Shown here: in pieces, positions 39,918 through 47,577 of the stretch
How the letters are laid out: the number at the start of each line of letters is the position of its first letter
Numbering within the stretch: position 1 is the first letter of the stretch
NCBI GenBank assembly: GCA_963778185.1
Contig: CAVZTF010000005.1
Coordinates: 58,414 to 122,413, forward strand
Direction: 5' to 3'
Length of the DNA stretch: 64,000 nucleotides
From: RPQJ01 sp963778185
GTDB taxonomy: Bacteria > Pseudomonadota > Gammaproteobacteria > Steroidobacterales > Steroidobacteraceae
Notes under the pieces: generated by a model
The model's input: only the letters and a program-made list of their open reading frames with translations
What the model was told of the DNA's origin: nothing
The model's database searches: none
Program-made: the position numbers and the translations under genes

Positions 39918-40474
39918 GCTCGAGCCCGCCCGACGCGCTGGATCGTCTTGCGCACCTTGCGCCGGGCTCGCGTCGCGACCTTGACCTTGGCCTTCGCCTT
40001 TGTCTTGACCTTGGCCCGGCTCCCGACCGCGCGGCGCGCGGCCTTCTTCGGTGCGGGCGTGGCAAGCTTGCGAGCGTCACCGGCCGCGCCCTTCAGGATT
40101 TTCATGGCGCGCGCAATGTCCTCGACGATGCGTTGACGCGCCGCCTGCAGCACTTCGCCCTGCACTCGCGCGAGGTCACGGACGTTTTCGGTGTGAGCCA
40201 TGCGCTCGATCTGGACCGCCGCGTCACCGAGCGCGTCCGTGACAATTTCAGCCTGCAGTTCGATGAGGCTCTGCGCGGCGCCCTGCGAGATGGACGTCAA
40301 GCGGACGCCCGAGCGCGCAAGCGCGCGCACCCGCCCGTTCAGCGACTTGATGCGCGCTGCCGACTCGATCGCCGCCTTGCGTGCGGCCGCGACACGGGAC
40401 CTGCGAAGATTCTCGGCCAGTTCGGCCAAGCCCTTCGTCTGCTCGTCGATGAATTCGCTCAATCCGAGGTGCAT
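39914..40474 (-). CDS. Phasin family protein with histone H1-like basic tail
   Basis: 186 aa. The phasin helices (about 1-115) include RVRALARSGVRLTSISQGAAQSLIELQ and IVTDALGDAAVQIERM, closely paralleled in the neighbouring phasin. The last 60 residues are Ala/Lys/Arg-rich (RAKVKTKAKAKVKVATRARRK), like the H1-like tail of PhaF, which binds DNA and helps share PHA granules at division. Has a ribosome site GGAG 7 nt before ATG and its own promoter. PHA synthase is not in the window. Confidence 0.82.
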   Translation of the reverse strand: MHLGLSEFIDEQTKGLAELAENLRRSRVAAARKAAIESAARIKSLNGRVRALARSGVRLTSISQGAAQSLIELQAEIVTDALGDAAVQIERMAHTENVRDLARVQGEVLQAARQRIVEDIARAMKILKGAAGDARKLATPAPKKAARRAVGSRAKVKTKAKAKVKVATRARRKVRKTIQRVGRARA

Positions 40475-40524
40475 CGGCTTCTCCTACCGTCCGGACGGCC
40501 ACGCCACGAAGCTTCGTACCGACG

Positions 40525-40552
40525 AACATACTCCGCTGGGAGAATCGGTCAA
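40525..40552 (-). promoter_or_regulatory. Sigma-70-type promoter of the H1-tailed phasin
   Basis: On the minus strand, -35 TTGACC (40547-40552) and -10 TATGTT (40525-40530) with 16 nt spacing, 50 nt before ATG 40474. One of the best consensus matches in the window. It lies just after the terminator of the upstream phasin, so the two genes are separate transcription units. Confidence 0.6.
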
Positions 40553-40571
40553 TCGCCCGGGTGCCGCAGAC

Positions 40572-40598
40572 AAAAAAAGCGCCCTCCGGAGAGGGCGC
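40572..40598 (-). terminator. Rho-independent terminator of the second phasin
   Basis: On the minus strand the arms GCGCCCTC and GAGGGCGC with a TCCG loop are followed directly by seven T. A textbook intrinsic terminator, 17 nt after the stop at 40616. Confidence 0.9.
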
Positions 40599-40615
40599 AA
40601 TCAGGGGGAGACCAG

Positions 40616-41143
40616 TCAATGCGTGCGGGTGGCGGGCTTGCGAACCGCACGCCGCACCTTGCGGGCACGAGACTTCGCCTTTGGCGGCACTTCCTCGGCC
40701 GGCACGAAGACCTTGCCGTACAGCTGCGTCCCGACTTTGCGGACGTCACGGCCCGCCACCTTGAAGATCGCGGCTGCACGAGTCGCCTCGCCCACCAGGC
40801 GTTCACGCGTGCCAGCCACCATCTCGGCCTGGTCGAGGATCAGGTCCATGACGCCGTCAGCTTCCACGACGCGCTCGAGGCGTTCGGCCGCGTCCGTCAA
40901 TGCCGACGTGACGACCTCGGACTCCAGCTCGATCAGGTCTCGCAGGGCGTGCTGCGACACCGCGGCCAGCCTTACACCTGAGTGCGCGAAAGCGCGCACA
41001 GGCGCCCTGAGCGACTTGATCCCGCCGGCCGAAGTCATTGCCAGTTCGCGCACGGGCGCCATCGGCGCCTCGCGGAAACTCTCGACACGCTCGACCAGGG
41101 CCTGCCTCTGCTCACTCACGAATTCTCTGATCTGGCTAATCAT
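40616..41143 (-). CDS. Phasin family protein
   Basis: 175 aa. Starts at ATG 41143 with AAGGAG 7 nt upstream. Helical body with SLRAPVRAFAHSGVRLAAVSQHALRDLIELESEVVTSALTDAAERLERV, a clear paralogue of the downstream phasin. The tail is basic (AKSRARKVRRAVRKPATRTH) but much shorter. Expected to coat polyhydroxyalkanoate granules. Its promoter carries a PhaR-like operator. Followed by a strong terminator. Confidence 0.82.
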   Translation of the reverse strand: MISQIREFVSEQRQALVERVESFREAPMAPVRELAMTSAGGIKSLRAPVRAFAHSGVRLAAVSQHALRDLIELESEVVTSALTDAAERLERVVEADGVMDLILDQAEMVAGTRERLVGEATRAAAIFKVAGRDVRKVGTQLYGKVFVPAEEVPPKAKSRARKVRRAVRKPATRTH

Positions 41144-41181
41144 CGGCAGCTCCTTGCGTTCAGACTTCAGCACAGCATTTG

Positions 41182-41218
41182 CTGCTATGCAGCATAGCTC
41201 CCGGCGCTCCGTCGCCAA
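41182..41218 (-). promoter_or_regulatory. Phasin promoter with overlapping PhaR-like operator
   Basis: Minus-strand -35 TTGGCG (41213-41218), 16 nt, -10 TATGCT (41191-41196). The sequence CTGC-TAT-GCAG at 41182-41192 matches the CTGCN3-4GCAG site described for the PHA regulator PhaR, and sits on the downstream edge of the -10. A wider palindrome GCTATG/CATAGC covers 41184-41198. Repression lifted by PHA granules is the inference. Confidence 0.55.
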
Positions 41219-41221
41219 ATA

Positions 41222-41240
41222 GGTGATTGTGGTAATCACC
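41222..41240. repeat. Perfect 7-bp inverted repeat
   Basis: GGTGATT and AATCACC around a 5-nt GTGGT centre. It lies 13 nt past the TraB/GumN stop and just upstream of the phasin promoter, so it could be an operator or a weak terminator. There is no T-tract. Confidence 0.45.
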
Positions 41241-41253
41241 CCAAACTCGAGAC

Positions 41254-42252
41254 TCAAGGATCCTCGACGACATACCCCTTCGCCCGCAACCGGGCGACGA
41301 GGCCGTCCGGTTTCAGGATCTCCTCGATCGAGAGCGCGGACACCGTGGAGGCGTTCCCCGCCAGCGCCTCCTCTACTGCGCTCACCCAGGCTGCCGCGCG
41401 GCGGCGAGGCCAGTCGGTATAGCCACGGTCCTGCATCACCTGTGCGTTCATCACCACGGCGATGCAAGCGCTTGCGTTATCGACGGGCGCCAGCTCGCGC
41501 AGCTTGGCCAGGTCGCCCCTCGCCCAGGCGTTGGCGCGCACCTTCATCAGGTCGAGATCGGACTCGAGGCGCGCGATCGTTCTCGCGAAGCACTCCACGT
41601 CGTCGAGCGGCATCTGCTTGAAGTCCTTGATTGCTGCCCGCGCCTTCTCGACCTTGACCGTGACCTTCGGCTCCGTAACCTTCACCCTGGCTTTTCGTGC
41701 GAGCTTTTCCACGGCCGGCCCGATGACGCCATACTGCTCGAGTCCGGACTCGCGCAGCGCCTTCGTGTAGACCTCCTGCGCCGCGAAGATCGGCCGCCAC
41801 TCCTCGACGTCGTCGTTCCGCCCGATATAGCGCTCCTTGAGCGGAAGCCAGCGCGCATACAGGTCCGGCGGCACGACATCCTGCAGCCGTTCGCCGCCCG
41901 GGTTCTTGCGTATCCCGACGAGCGACGGCAGCAGCGTAACACCGCCCAGCGGACCCACCTCGGCCCGCATCACCACCGGCCCGATGTACTCCTGCGATTG
42001 CGCGAGCACGGCTTCGAGTTCGGTGGATCGCCAGCGCATCTTCTTCGGGAGTGGCCCATACGTGCCCAGGATCCACAGCACGTGGTCGTTGGCAGCCGAA
42101 GGCAGGGTGACTTTCCACAGGCCGGGGCCGGGTTGTTGCCCGGTCACCAGCACTTCCTCCAGCGGCGCCTGCGCCGCATCGGTTGCGCTTGTCTCCGCGA
42201 GAACCATGCGAGAGAGCAGGATCATCGCAATGCCCATGAGCAGACTACGCAA
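41254..42252 (-). CDS. TraB/GumN family protein, secreted
   Basis: 332 aa. Signal peptide (SLLMGIAMILLSRMVLAE), then GPGLWKVTLPSAANDHVLWILGTYGPLPKKMRW, the strand-helix opening of TraB/GumN proteins, where the usual GT.H is here GTYG. The expected helical domain and a C-terminal Gly/Leu segment follow. The family is related to erythromycin-esterase/TIKI folds, with unproven activity in bacteria. Loss of the usual histidine after GT hints at an inactive member. Preceded by a tiny ORF with a strong ribosome site. Confidence 0.8.
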   Translation of the reverse strand: MRSLLMGIAMILLSRMVLAETSATDAAQAPLEEVLVTGQQPGPGLWKVTLPSAANDHVLWILGTYGPLPKKMRWRSTELEAVLAQSQEYIGPVVMRAEVGPLGGVTLLPSLVGIRKNPGGERLQDVVPPDLYARWLPLKERYIGRNDDVEEWRPIFAAQEVYTKALRESGLEQYGVIGPAVEKLARKARVKVTEPKVTVKVEKARAAIKDFKQMPLDDVECFARTIARLESDLDLMKVRANAWARGDLAKLRELAPVDNASACIAVVMNAQVMQDRGYTDWPRRRAAAWVSAVEEALAGNASTVSALSIEEILKPDGLVARLRAKGYVVEDP

Positions 42253-42273
42253 CGCCCGTCCTCCCGCTCCGCG

Positions 42274-42366
42274 TCATCGCGGCACCTGGCGCCTCGCAAT
42301 TCGCAGCAGCATCTCGCGCTCGATCTTGAACAGGATCAGGATGGGCAGGACCATCAGGTATCTCAT
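42274..42366 (-). CDS. 30-residue hydrophobic small protein
   Basis: Too short for usual gene calling. ATG 42366 follows GGAGGAAAG by 6 nt, one of the strongest ribosome sites in the window. The peptide has a short hydrophobic stretch (LMVLPILILF) and then a basic amphipathic tail (KIEREMLLRIARRQVPR), as in small membrane-associated proteins. TGA at 42274 lies 22 nt before the TraB/GumN start, so it may act in cis as a leader or be a real small membrane protein. Confidence 0.45.
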   Translation of the reverse strand: MRYLMVLPILILFKIEREMLLRIARRQVPR

Positions 42367-42512
42367 GCCGCTTTCCTCCGACGTGCGTCAATCGAGCGCG
42401 AGGGTTGTATGACCGGTTCGCAGGTCCCGAGTTCCTTCGGGGGATTCATCGGGTCCGCAGACAACGCCTCCTGCACCGACGCGGGGCGCAGGCAGCCGGC
42501 CGCTGTTCGACC

Positions 42513-43661
42513 TTAGTGCGGCTGGCACAGCCCCAGGATTCTCCCGCCGAGAGAAGACAGTCCGTTGGTCATCCCTAGCGCTGCGCTCAGGCTCACGCCC
42601 CAGGCGGTTCGCGGGAACAGGTAGTAGTAGGCTTCCTGCGTCGCCTGATTGCTCAAACGTGCTTTGAGCAGGTTCTCGCCAGTGCCGAGGTCGACGCCGT
42701 CGGGAGCGACGTCATTGGCGATCAGGTCCTTGAGGATTTCCAGGAGCAGGACAACGCCCACGTGCAGTTTCGCGCAGGCCGGGTCGAACCCGGTGACCTT
42801 GAGGTAATAGACGCCCTTGTGAACGAAGCCAACCTGGAATGCGATGGGCGCTTCTTTCGCGTAAAGAATGTAGCCGCGGAACCAGCCCAGGCGGGCGATG
42901 TTCTCGAATGCTCCCTCGAGACTGGGTCTATTGTTCAAACCCACGCCGAGTCTGGTCGACTGCCAGGACTTCCGGGCGATCCCGGCGGCCTGGGCATAGA
43001 ACGACGAAACCTCGTCGGCGGCCGTATAACAGCGTGCCCGCCATTGGCCCGCGACCGCCACGTCGAATCTGCGCAGCGTCCTCTTTAGGTCGCGCCTGTT
43101 CGATTTCGTCATGCGCCGCAGGTAGTCATCGAAAGACCCCGGCAACTCGATGCGGTAGTGTCTCTGGCGGCGGCCATGGCGCACCGCACGAAATTCTCGC
43201 CTCGCGCGCGGGAGGCTTTCCCGGGTCACATAGCTCGTGACCGGCGAGGACAGTTGCAACGACCGCAGCAGTACCGCCGCCCCCGGCGGCAACTCGCTGC
43301 ACACCTTGTTCACAAGATCCCCCGCATAGGCTTCGCACTGCGCCGGGGAGAGTTCGCTGGAGAACAATGGCGTGACGTTCATGGCGAAGCGGCGCATGGC
43401 AAACGAGCCGACCGTCACGGGCCCGAGGCGAAGCGCGAGCTTTGCGGGCTCGTCACGGAACAGTGCCAGCCCTGCGACAGAGCGCCCATCCGTCAGCAGG
43501 CAGACCTTCAACCTGGGCGACGGCTCGAGCGCACCGCTCTGGACGAACTTCACCTCGTGGTAAATGGAACTGCTGCCAGTCGCGGTCGTCAGCGGTGCAA
43601 TGCGCTCGGCCAGGCCCTCGACCGCCTCGTCTCCGTCTATGTCATGCATCTCCCACTGCAA
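42513..43661 (-). CDS. GNAT/FemX-like acyltransferase (BioF2/CelD-type domain)
   Basis: 382 aa. RHYRIELPGSFDDYLRRMTKSNRRDLKRTLRR is the usual opening of the acetyltransferase domain found in CelD/BcsL-like and FemAB-like proteins. Its second part has FRGYILYAKEAPIAFQVGFVHKGVYYLKVTGFDPACAKLHVGVVL and ends with the DGVDLGTGE strand. Often linked with polysaccharide or exosortase loci. Acyl donor and acceptor unknown; cytosolic. Confidence 0.78.
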   Translation of the reverse strand: MQWEMHDIDGDEAVEGLAERIAPLTTATGSSSIYHEVKFVQSGALEPSPRLKVCLLTDGRSVAGLALFRDEPAKLALRLGPVTVGSFAMRRFAMNVTPLFSSELSPAQCEAYAGDLVNKVCSELPPGAAVLLRSLQLSSPVTSYVTRESLPRARREFRAVRHGRRQRHYRIELPGSFDDYLRRMTKSNRRDLKRTLRRFDVAVAGQWRARCYTAADEVSSFYAQAAGIARKSWQSTRLGVGLNNRPSLEGAFENIARLGWFRGYILYAKEAPIAFQVGFVHKGVYYLKVTGFDPACAKLHVGVVLLLEILKDLIANDVAPDGVDLGTGENLLKARLSNQATQEAYYYLFPRTAWGVSLSAALGMTNGLSSLGGRILGLCQPH

Positions 43662-43753
43662 GGCGCAGATTCCTCAAGATTGCCGCAAGGCGAACCATCG
43701 CAGGTCCGGGAATTATGCGCGCAGACGATCGACCGGTTTGTGATGGAGTCTGC

Positions 43754-44953
43754 CTACATCAGTGTCTTGCTGGCTTCCTGTGAGTAGTCGCTTTCGACGC
43801 CGCTGCTGGTCACGGCCTTGGCCGCGAAATACCACGTCGTCCCGGAGCTGAGGCCCTCCACGACGACCGACGTGACGCCCGCACTTGGGACCGAGAGGCT
43901 CTGACCGTACTGGCCGGACGCAGTGCCGTAGAACACCCGATAACCGGAAAGCCCAGTCACGGGCGTACCGTCCGTATTGGTCGTCGGCGGCACCCAGGAC
44001 ACCGTGACGGAGCTTGTCGTCGCCGCCGCAACGGTAATGTCAAACGCCGGCAGCGATGCGGAGGCGCTTCCGTCACTTGCGCTGATGACGATACTGGCAA
44101 AGGCCGCCACGTCCGCGCTGGCGGGCGTGCCGTAAAGCGTGCCACTGGAGGCATCGAACGTGGCCCAGGCCGGTTTGTTCTGGATGCTGAACGCCAGCGG
44201 ATCGCCATCCGCGTCATGGGCCGTGGGCCTGAACGAGTACGGCCGACCCGCGGTCGCCGAGGTCACCGGGGCGCCACTGATGACCGGGGCCTGGTTCGTG
44301 GACAGCACTGTGATCGAGAACGCCGCGAGCGACGCGCTCGCCGTACCGTCGGACACGGCGATCGCGATGGCGGAATAGGTTCCGGCCGACGTCGGCGTGC
44401 CGCTCAGCCGGCCCGTGGCGGTGTTGAACATGGCCCAGGCGGGCCTGTTCGCGACAGCGAAGGCCAGCGCCTGCCCATCCGGATCCGACGACGTCGGTGT
44501 GAAGTCATAGGCCTGGCCCGCCGTCACCGACGTGGCCGGTGTGCCCGTGATCGTCGGCGGATGATTGACGACCGGTGCGGTTGGATCTGCGGGCGCTACG
44601 GTGATCGTGAAGGCAGGCAGCGACGTCTTGTGCCTGCCATCGCTGACCCAAACACGAACATTCGAGTACGTGCCCGCTACCGTCGGGGTGCCGCTCAGGC
44701 GACCGGTGAGGGTGCTGAAACCTGCCCAGGCCGGGCGATTGTTCACGGCAAACCTCAGCGTCTGGCCCTCGGGGTCCGTTGCCGAGGGCTGGAAGGCGTA
44801 AGCAACGCCAACTTTGCCCGTCGTGCCCGCTGTGCCTGAAATCGTCGGCGGCCTGTTCCAGGTCCCTGCGATTGCGGGTTGGCAGAAGGAGAGCAAGAGC
44901 AACACGACAGCGACGACTGGAGACTTGCGTCCAGGCAACTTGAATCGAATCAT
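43754..44953 (-). CDS. Secreted surface protein: three putative-Ig (He_PIG) repeats and a fibronectin type III domain
   Basis: 399 aa. Signal peptide (VVAVVLLLLSFCQPAIA), then three cadherin-like/He_PIG repeats of about 90 aa, each with NRPPTISGT- or NQAPVISGA-like openings, YDFTPTSSDPDG-type centres and GRLSGTPTSAGTYS endings. A C-terminal FN3 domain follows (VSWVPPTTNTDGTPVTGLSGYRVFYG ... TWYFAAKAVTSSGVESDYS). ATG 44953 with GGAG 11 nt upstream is preferred over GTG 44965. An adhesin or matrix protein by fold. A c-di-GMP riboswitch precedes it, linking it to biofilm control. Confidence 0.85.
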   Translation of the reverse strand: MIRFKLPGRKSPVVAVVLLLLSFCQPAIAGTWNRPPTISGTAGTTGKVGVAYAFQPSATDPEGQTLRFAVNNRPAWAGFSTLTGRLSGTPTVAGTYSNVRVWVSDGRHKTSLPAFTITVAPADPTAPVVNHPPTITGTPATSVTAGQAYDFTPTSSDPDGQALAFAVANRPAWAMFNTATGRLSGTPTSAGTYSAIAIAVSDGTASASLAAFSITVLSTNQAPVISGAPVTSATAGRPYSFRPTAHDADGDPLAFSIQNKPAWATFDASSGTLYGTPASADVAAFASIVISASDGSASASLPAFDITVAAATTSSVTVSWVPPTTNTDGTPVTGLSGYRVFYGTASGQYGQSLSVPSAGVTSVVVEGLSSGTTWYFAAKAVTSSGVESDYSQEASKTLM

Positions 44954-45047
44954 CAGTAAGGGCACTCCGGCGCAATCGCTCAGGGCGATGGCGCGAGTTG
45001 GTCAGCCCCCAAACTTTTCGGCGACTTGGGGACGACGCAACACCTAC

Positions 45048-45066
45048 CCTGCCGTAAAGCGGCAGG
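45048..45066. other. Hairpin between the riboswitch aptamer and the surface-protein start
   Basis: CCTGCCG and CGGCAGG arms with a TAAAG loop, 62 nt past the aptamer's 3' end on the minus strand. Part of the 175-nt leader and a candidate piece of the expression platform. It has no U-tract, so it is not a simple intrinsic terminator. Confidence 0.4.
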
Positions 45067-45127
45067 ACCGGAGCGGGATGCGCGGGATGATGCTCTGGCG
45101 GTCGAACGACCTTGCGGAGCAATCGTG

Positions 45128-45220
45128 GGCCGGCAGCCCCGCTATCCTCGGAAAATTCCCGAGGACCGGAGGTTTTGCGCCCCCGCCTTTCGACGGGTTT
45201 GCCTTTGTCAGCGTTCGGCC
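45128..45220 (-). promoter_or_regulatory. Cyclic di-GMP-I (GEMM) riboswitch aptamer
   Basis: Read on the minus strand, the consensus elements of the GEMM-I aptamer occur in order. GGCAAACC is followed by a hairpin with a GAAA tetraloop (CCGUC/GGCGG). Then comes the conserved joint GCGCAAAACCUCCGG and a second hairpin (UCCUCGG/CCGAGGA). It ends with AUAGCGGGGCUGCC, matching the Vibrio AGCGGGGUUACC segment. Outer GGCC/GGCC ends can close P1. It lies 175 nt upstream of the Ig/FN3 surface-protein gene on the same strand, so c-di-GMP should control that gene. ON or OFF type cannot be told. Confidence 0.88.
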
Positions 45221-45512
45221 GGATGGCCGCGGTCCACTGATGCCAGCTGGACCGACACCGTTCGTGACCTGCGCAGTTCCCCCTCATCCCGGGGTCATCG
45301 CATGCCTGCACGGCGTGGGCGAAGTATCGTCACCTGAGCAAGGACAGCAAGGAAGGATGCGTCGCAAATCGGAGACAGGGTCGCAGCCTGGCCGCTGCGT
45401 GGGCATTGCGGGTTCGGAGTAGCATGACAACAGACGTCGATTGCACGCCCATCGAGTGCAGCGAAGTCGACGATGCTGCAGGTTCTGGCGACTTTGGTAC
45501 CGAGGAACGCCG

Positions 45513-46454
45513 ATGCTCAGGACGAACCCGTCCCTTCTCAAGAAGGCCCTGGAGCAGCTGGAACAGGCCACGCTCGACCATGCCGTGTGGCGCGATCATC
45601 TGCTGCGTGCGATCTCAAGACGGCAGCCGTGTGATGCAAACGACCTGGCGGCGGATGCGCACCGTCACTGCCCGTTCGGTCGATGGTATTTCGAGCAGGC
45701 GCTTCCCGAACTCCGGGCACTGCCGTCATTCGCCATGCTTGGTGCCGAGCACGAGCATCAGCACGCAGTGGCCGCAACGCTGCTGCGAGGCCTGGCGGCC
45801 GGTGTGCCGATCGGGCGGACGGCCATCGAGGAGTTCGAGGAAGTCAGCGCGCGACTCAGTTACGCACTGTACTTCATCAGGCGCGAGATCGAGTGTGCAC
45901 TGCACAGTCGGGATGCGCTGACCGACGCGCACAGCTCGGGGGAGATGATGCGGGACCTGCGCGAGTGGCACGCGCTGGCAAGGCGGGCAGGCCGGCAATG
46001 CTGCATCGCCCTGATGGAACTCGACGACGTCCGGGAGATTAGCGCAACCCACGGCCGCTCCCTGGGCGCGCAGGCGCTCGTCACGGCGGTGAAGGTCGTT
46101 GCCGTGCACCTCCGGCTCTCTGACAAGGTGTTCCGTTACGAAGGGAGCAAGTTCCTCATTCGGCTGTCAGGGTCGGACCTCACGTCCGGCAAGACGGTAA
46201 TCATGCGGCTCCGCGAGGCCGTCACGCGTGGACTCACGTCGGTCGGCGCGGACGGGGTGGCCTTCCAGGTGACGGCGTCGTTCGGAGTCGCGCTGCTCGA
46301 CCCGGAAGTGGATGCGCTGGAATCCATCGACCGGGCGGACCAGGCGCTGACGCTGGCGAAGGCAGCCGGGCGAAACCGGATGATCATCTGGGACCCGTCG
46401 GTCACGACCGGCGTGCGGCTGCGGCGGCTCGAGATGAAGGACGTCCAGGGCTAG
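45513..46454 (+). CDS. CZB (zinc-binding) domain protein with degenerate GGDEF domain
   Basis: 313 aa, cytosolic. The CZB domain fills the first 125 residues with the Cys-His pattern H23, C52 (HCPFGRWYF) and H79/H83 (EHEHQH), which senses zinc or hypochlorite in relatives such as DgcZ. A GGDEF fold follows, but the catalytic motif is EGSKF (209-213) in place of GGEEF, so diguanylate cyclase activity is probably lost. The inhibitory-site RxxD (RLSD, 200-203) is intact, so it may bind c-di-GMP. GAGGAA lies 6 nt before ATG 45513. Divergent from the riboswitch-controlled gene. Confidence 0.85.
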   Translation: MLRTNPSLLKKALEQLEQATLDHAVWRDHLLRAISRRQPCDANDLAADAHRHCPFGRWYFEQALPELRALPSFAMLGAEHEHQHAVAATLLRGLAAGVPIGRTAIEEFEEVSARLSYALYFIRREIECALHSRDALTDAHSSGEMMRDLREWHALARRAGRQCCIALMELDDVREISATHGRSLGAQALVTAVKVVAVHLRLSDKVFRYEGSKFLIRLSGSDLTSGKTVIMRLREAVTRGLTSVGADGVAFQVTASFGVALLDPEVDALESIDRADQALTLAKAAGRNRMIIWDPSVTTGVRLRRLEMKDVQG

Positions 46455-46675
46455 ACCTGCGCTCGCGCACGCTGCTTCCGTGAAAACCGGAAGTTCGCGA
46501 CCGGATTGGCGGGGGGTCGTGTACGTGTCAGGCAGAGCCAGCGCGACCGTCCTGACGGCTTGGCCGGCCACGTCTTCCTCGACCGCACTGGCGGCCGTCG
46601 AGATGCTTTCGCATGTCACGCCGGTGACCGCGTTCCGGTGCTATCGTCGCCCGAGGTCGCACAGGGAGGGCCTTC
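46455..46675. other. Intergenic region without a recognised gene
   Basis: 221 nt. Contains a hairpin CTTCCG/CGGAAG just after the CZB-GGDEF gene and GGGAGGG before the next start. No other feature seen. Confidence 0.35.
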
Positions 46676-47092
46676 ATGCGGGTCTTCGTCGTCGGGATCG
46701 CTTCTGTCGTCCTGCTCGGCTGCGCAACCGCACCTGTCCCGAGTGCATCGCCGGACGTAAAGCCCGCCTCGTCCATCCTTGATGGGTCCGCGGTGATTCC
46801 ACGCCCCGGTGCCGGTGCCATCGTCGTCACGCGGGACAAGGGACTTGCTGCCCTTGCCTGTACGTTTGATGTCGCCATCGACGGCAAGGCCGTGGCCGGG
46901 CTGCGGGCAGGCGAACAGGTGACCCTTTATGCAGACACGGGTGAGCGCATTCTCGGGGTCAGTGTGCGCGAAGGTTACTGCGGGAAGGGCCTGGCGCAAA
47001 TCGCGGTGCAGGTTGTCGAGAACGCCACCAAGAAAGTGCGTGTTGGCGTGGACGCCTCCCTCGACATTCGACTGGAACAAAGTGCCTATTGA
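46676..47092 (+). CDS. Small lipoprotein of unknown function
   Basis: 138 aa. Signal peptide with lipobox VLLGC near residue 16 (MRVFVVGIASVVLLGCATAP), then a 100-residue beta-rich domain with two further cysteines (ALACTFD and GYCGKG) that could form a disulfide. Family not recognised. Preceded by GGGAGGG at 5 nt. Confidence 0.7.
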   Translation: MRVFVVGIASVVLLGCATAPVPSASPDVKPASSILDGSAVIPRPGAGAIVVTRDKGLAALACTFDVAIDGKAVAGLRAGEQVTLYADTGERILGVSVREGYCGKGLAQIAVQVVENATKKVRVGVDASLDIRLEQSAY

Positions 47093-47184
47093 TCGCCCTC
47101 GCAACCATCGTCGGTCTCCTGGAGCACCAGCACCACGGGACAGGCCTGCACGCATACACTGACGGCATCAGGCGGAGAACGGTG

Positions 47185-47577
47185 ATGACGGCACATTCCA
47201 ACCGCGGCTCGCGCTGGCGACTCGTGCACGACGTCGCCGTGTTTCAAGTCAAGTTGGGCCTGGAGGCGGTACTCGACCTCACACTCATTCCGGCGTCGCT
47301 TGCGGCGGCCGCGCTGGACCTGCTGCTCGGGAACTGGCGACGGCCGCGATTGTTCCATGCCGTGCTGCGCTTCGGCGAGCGCTGCGAGCGCCGAATCGAC
47401 CTTTGGGGCACGACGGCGACCGGCGCGGACGATCCGGATTCCGAGGTCGACGCGATCATGCGCGGCATCGAGACGCTGATCCGCCACCCCGGTACCGGAC
47501 CGCAAAAGGTGCGTGAACTCCGACGCTGGGCTGCGACGAAACTTGCCCCGGGCGGCGACGACGAACCGCCCTTTTAA
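47185..47577 (+). CDS. Small membrane-associated hypothetical protein
   Basis: 130 aa from ATG 47185, which has GGAG 7 nt upstream; a longer frame starts at 47089. One hydrophobic segment (AVLDLTLIPASLAAAALDLLLG), then LFHAVLRFGERCERRIDLWG, a pattern seen in uncharacterised short proteins of proteobacteria. Its stop overlaps the stop of the convergent secreted protein by 4 nt. Function unknown. Confidence 0.65.
   Translation: MTAHSNRGSRWRLVHDVAVFQVKLGLEAVLDLTLIPASLAAAALDLLLGNWRRPRLFHAVLRFGERCERRIDLWGTTATGADDPDSEVDAIMRGIETLIRHPGTGPQKVRELRRWAATKLAPGGDDEPPF

Noticed and set aside
44990..45050. Second GEMM-like aptamer downstream of the first
   Set aside because: There is a GCCGAAAAG-like stretch, but the conserved GCAAA joint and AGCGGGG segment are missing.
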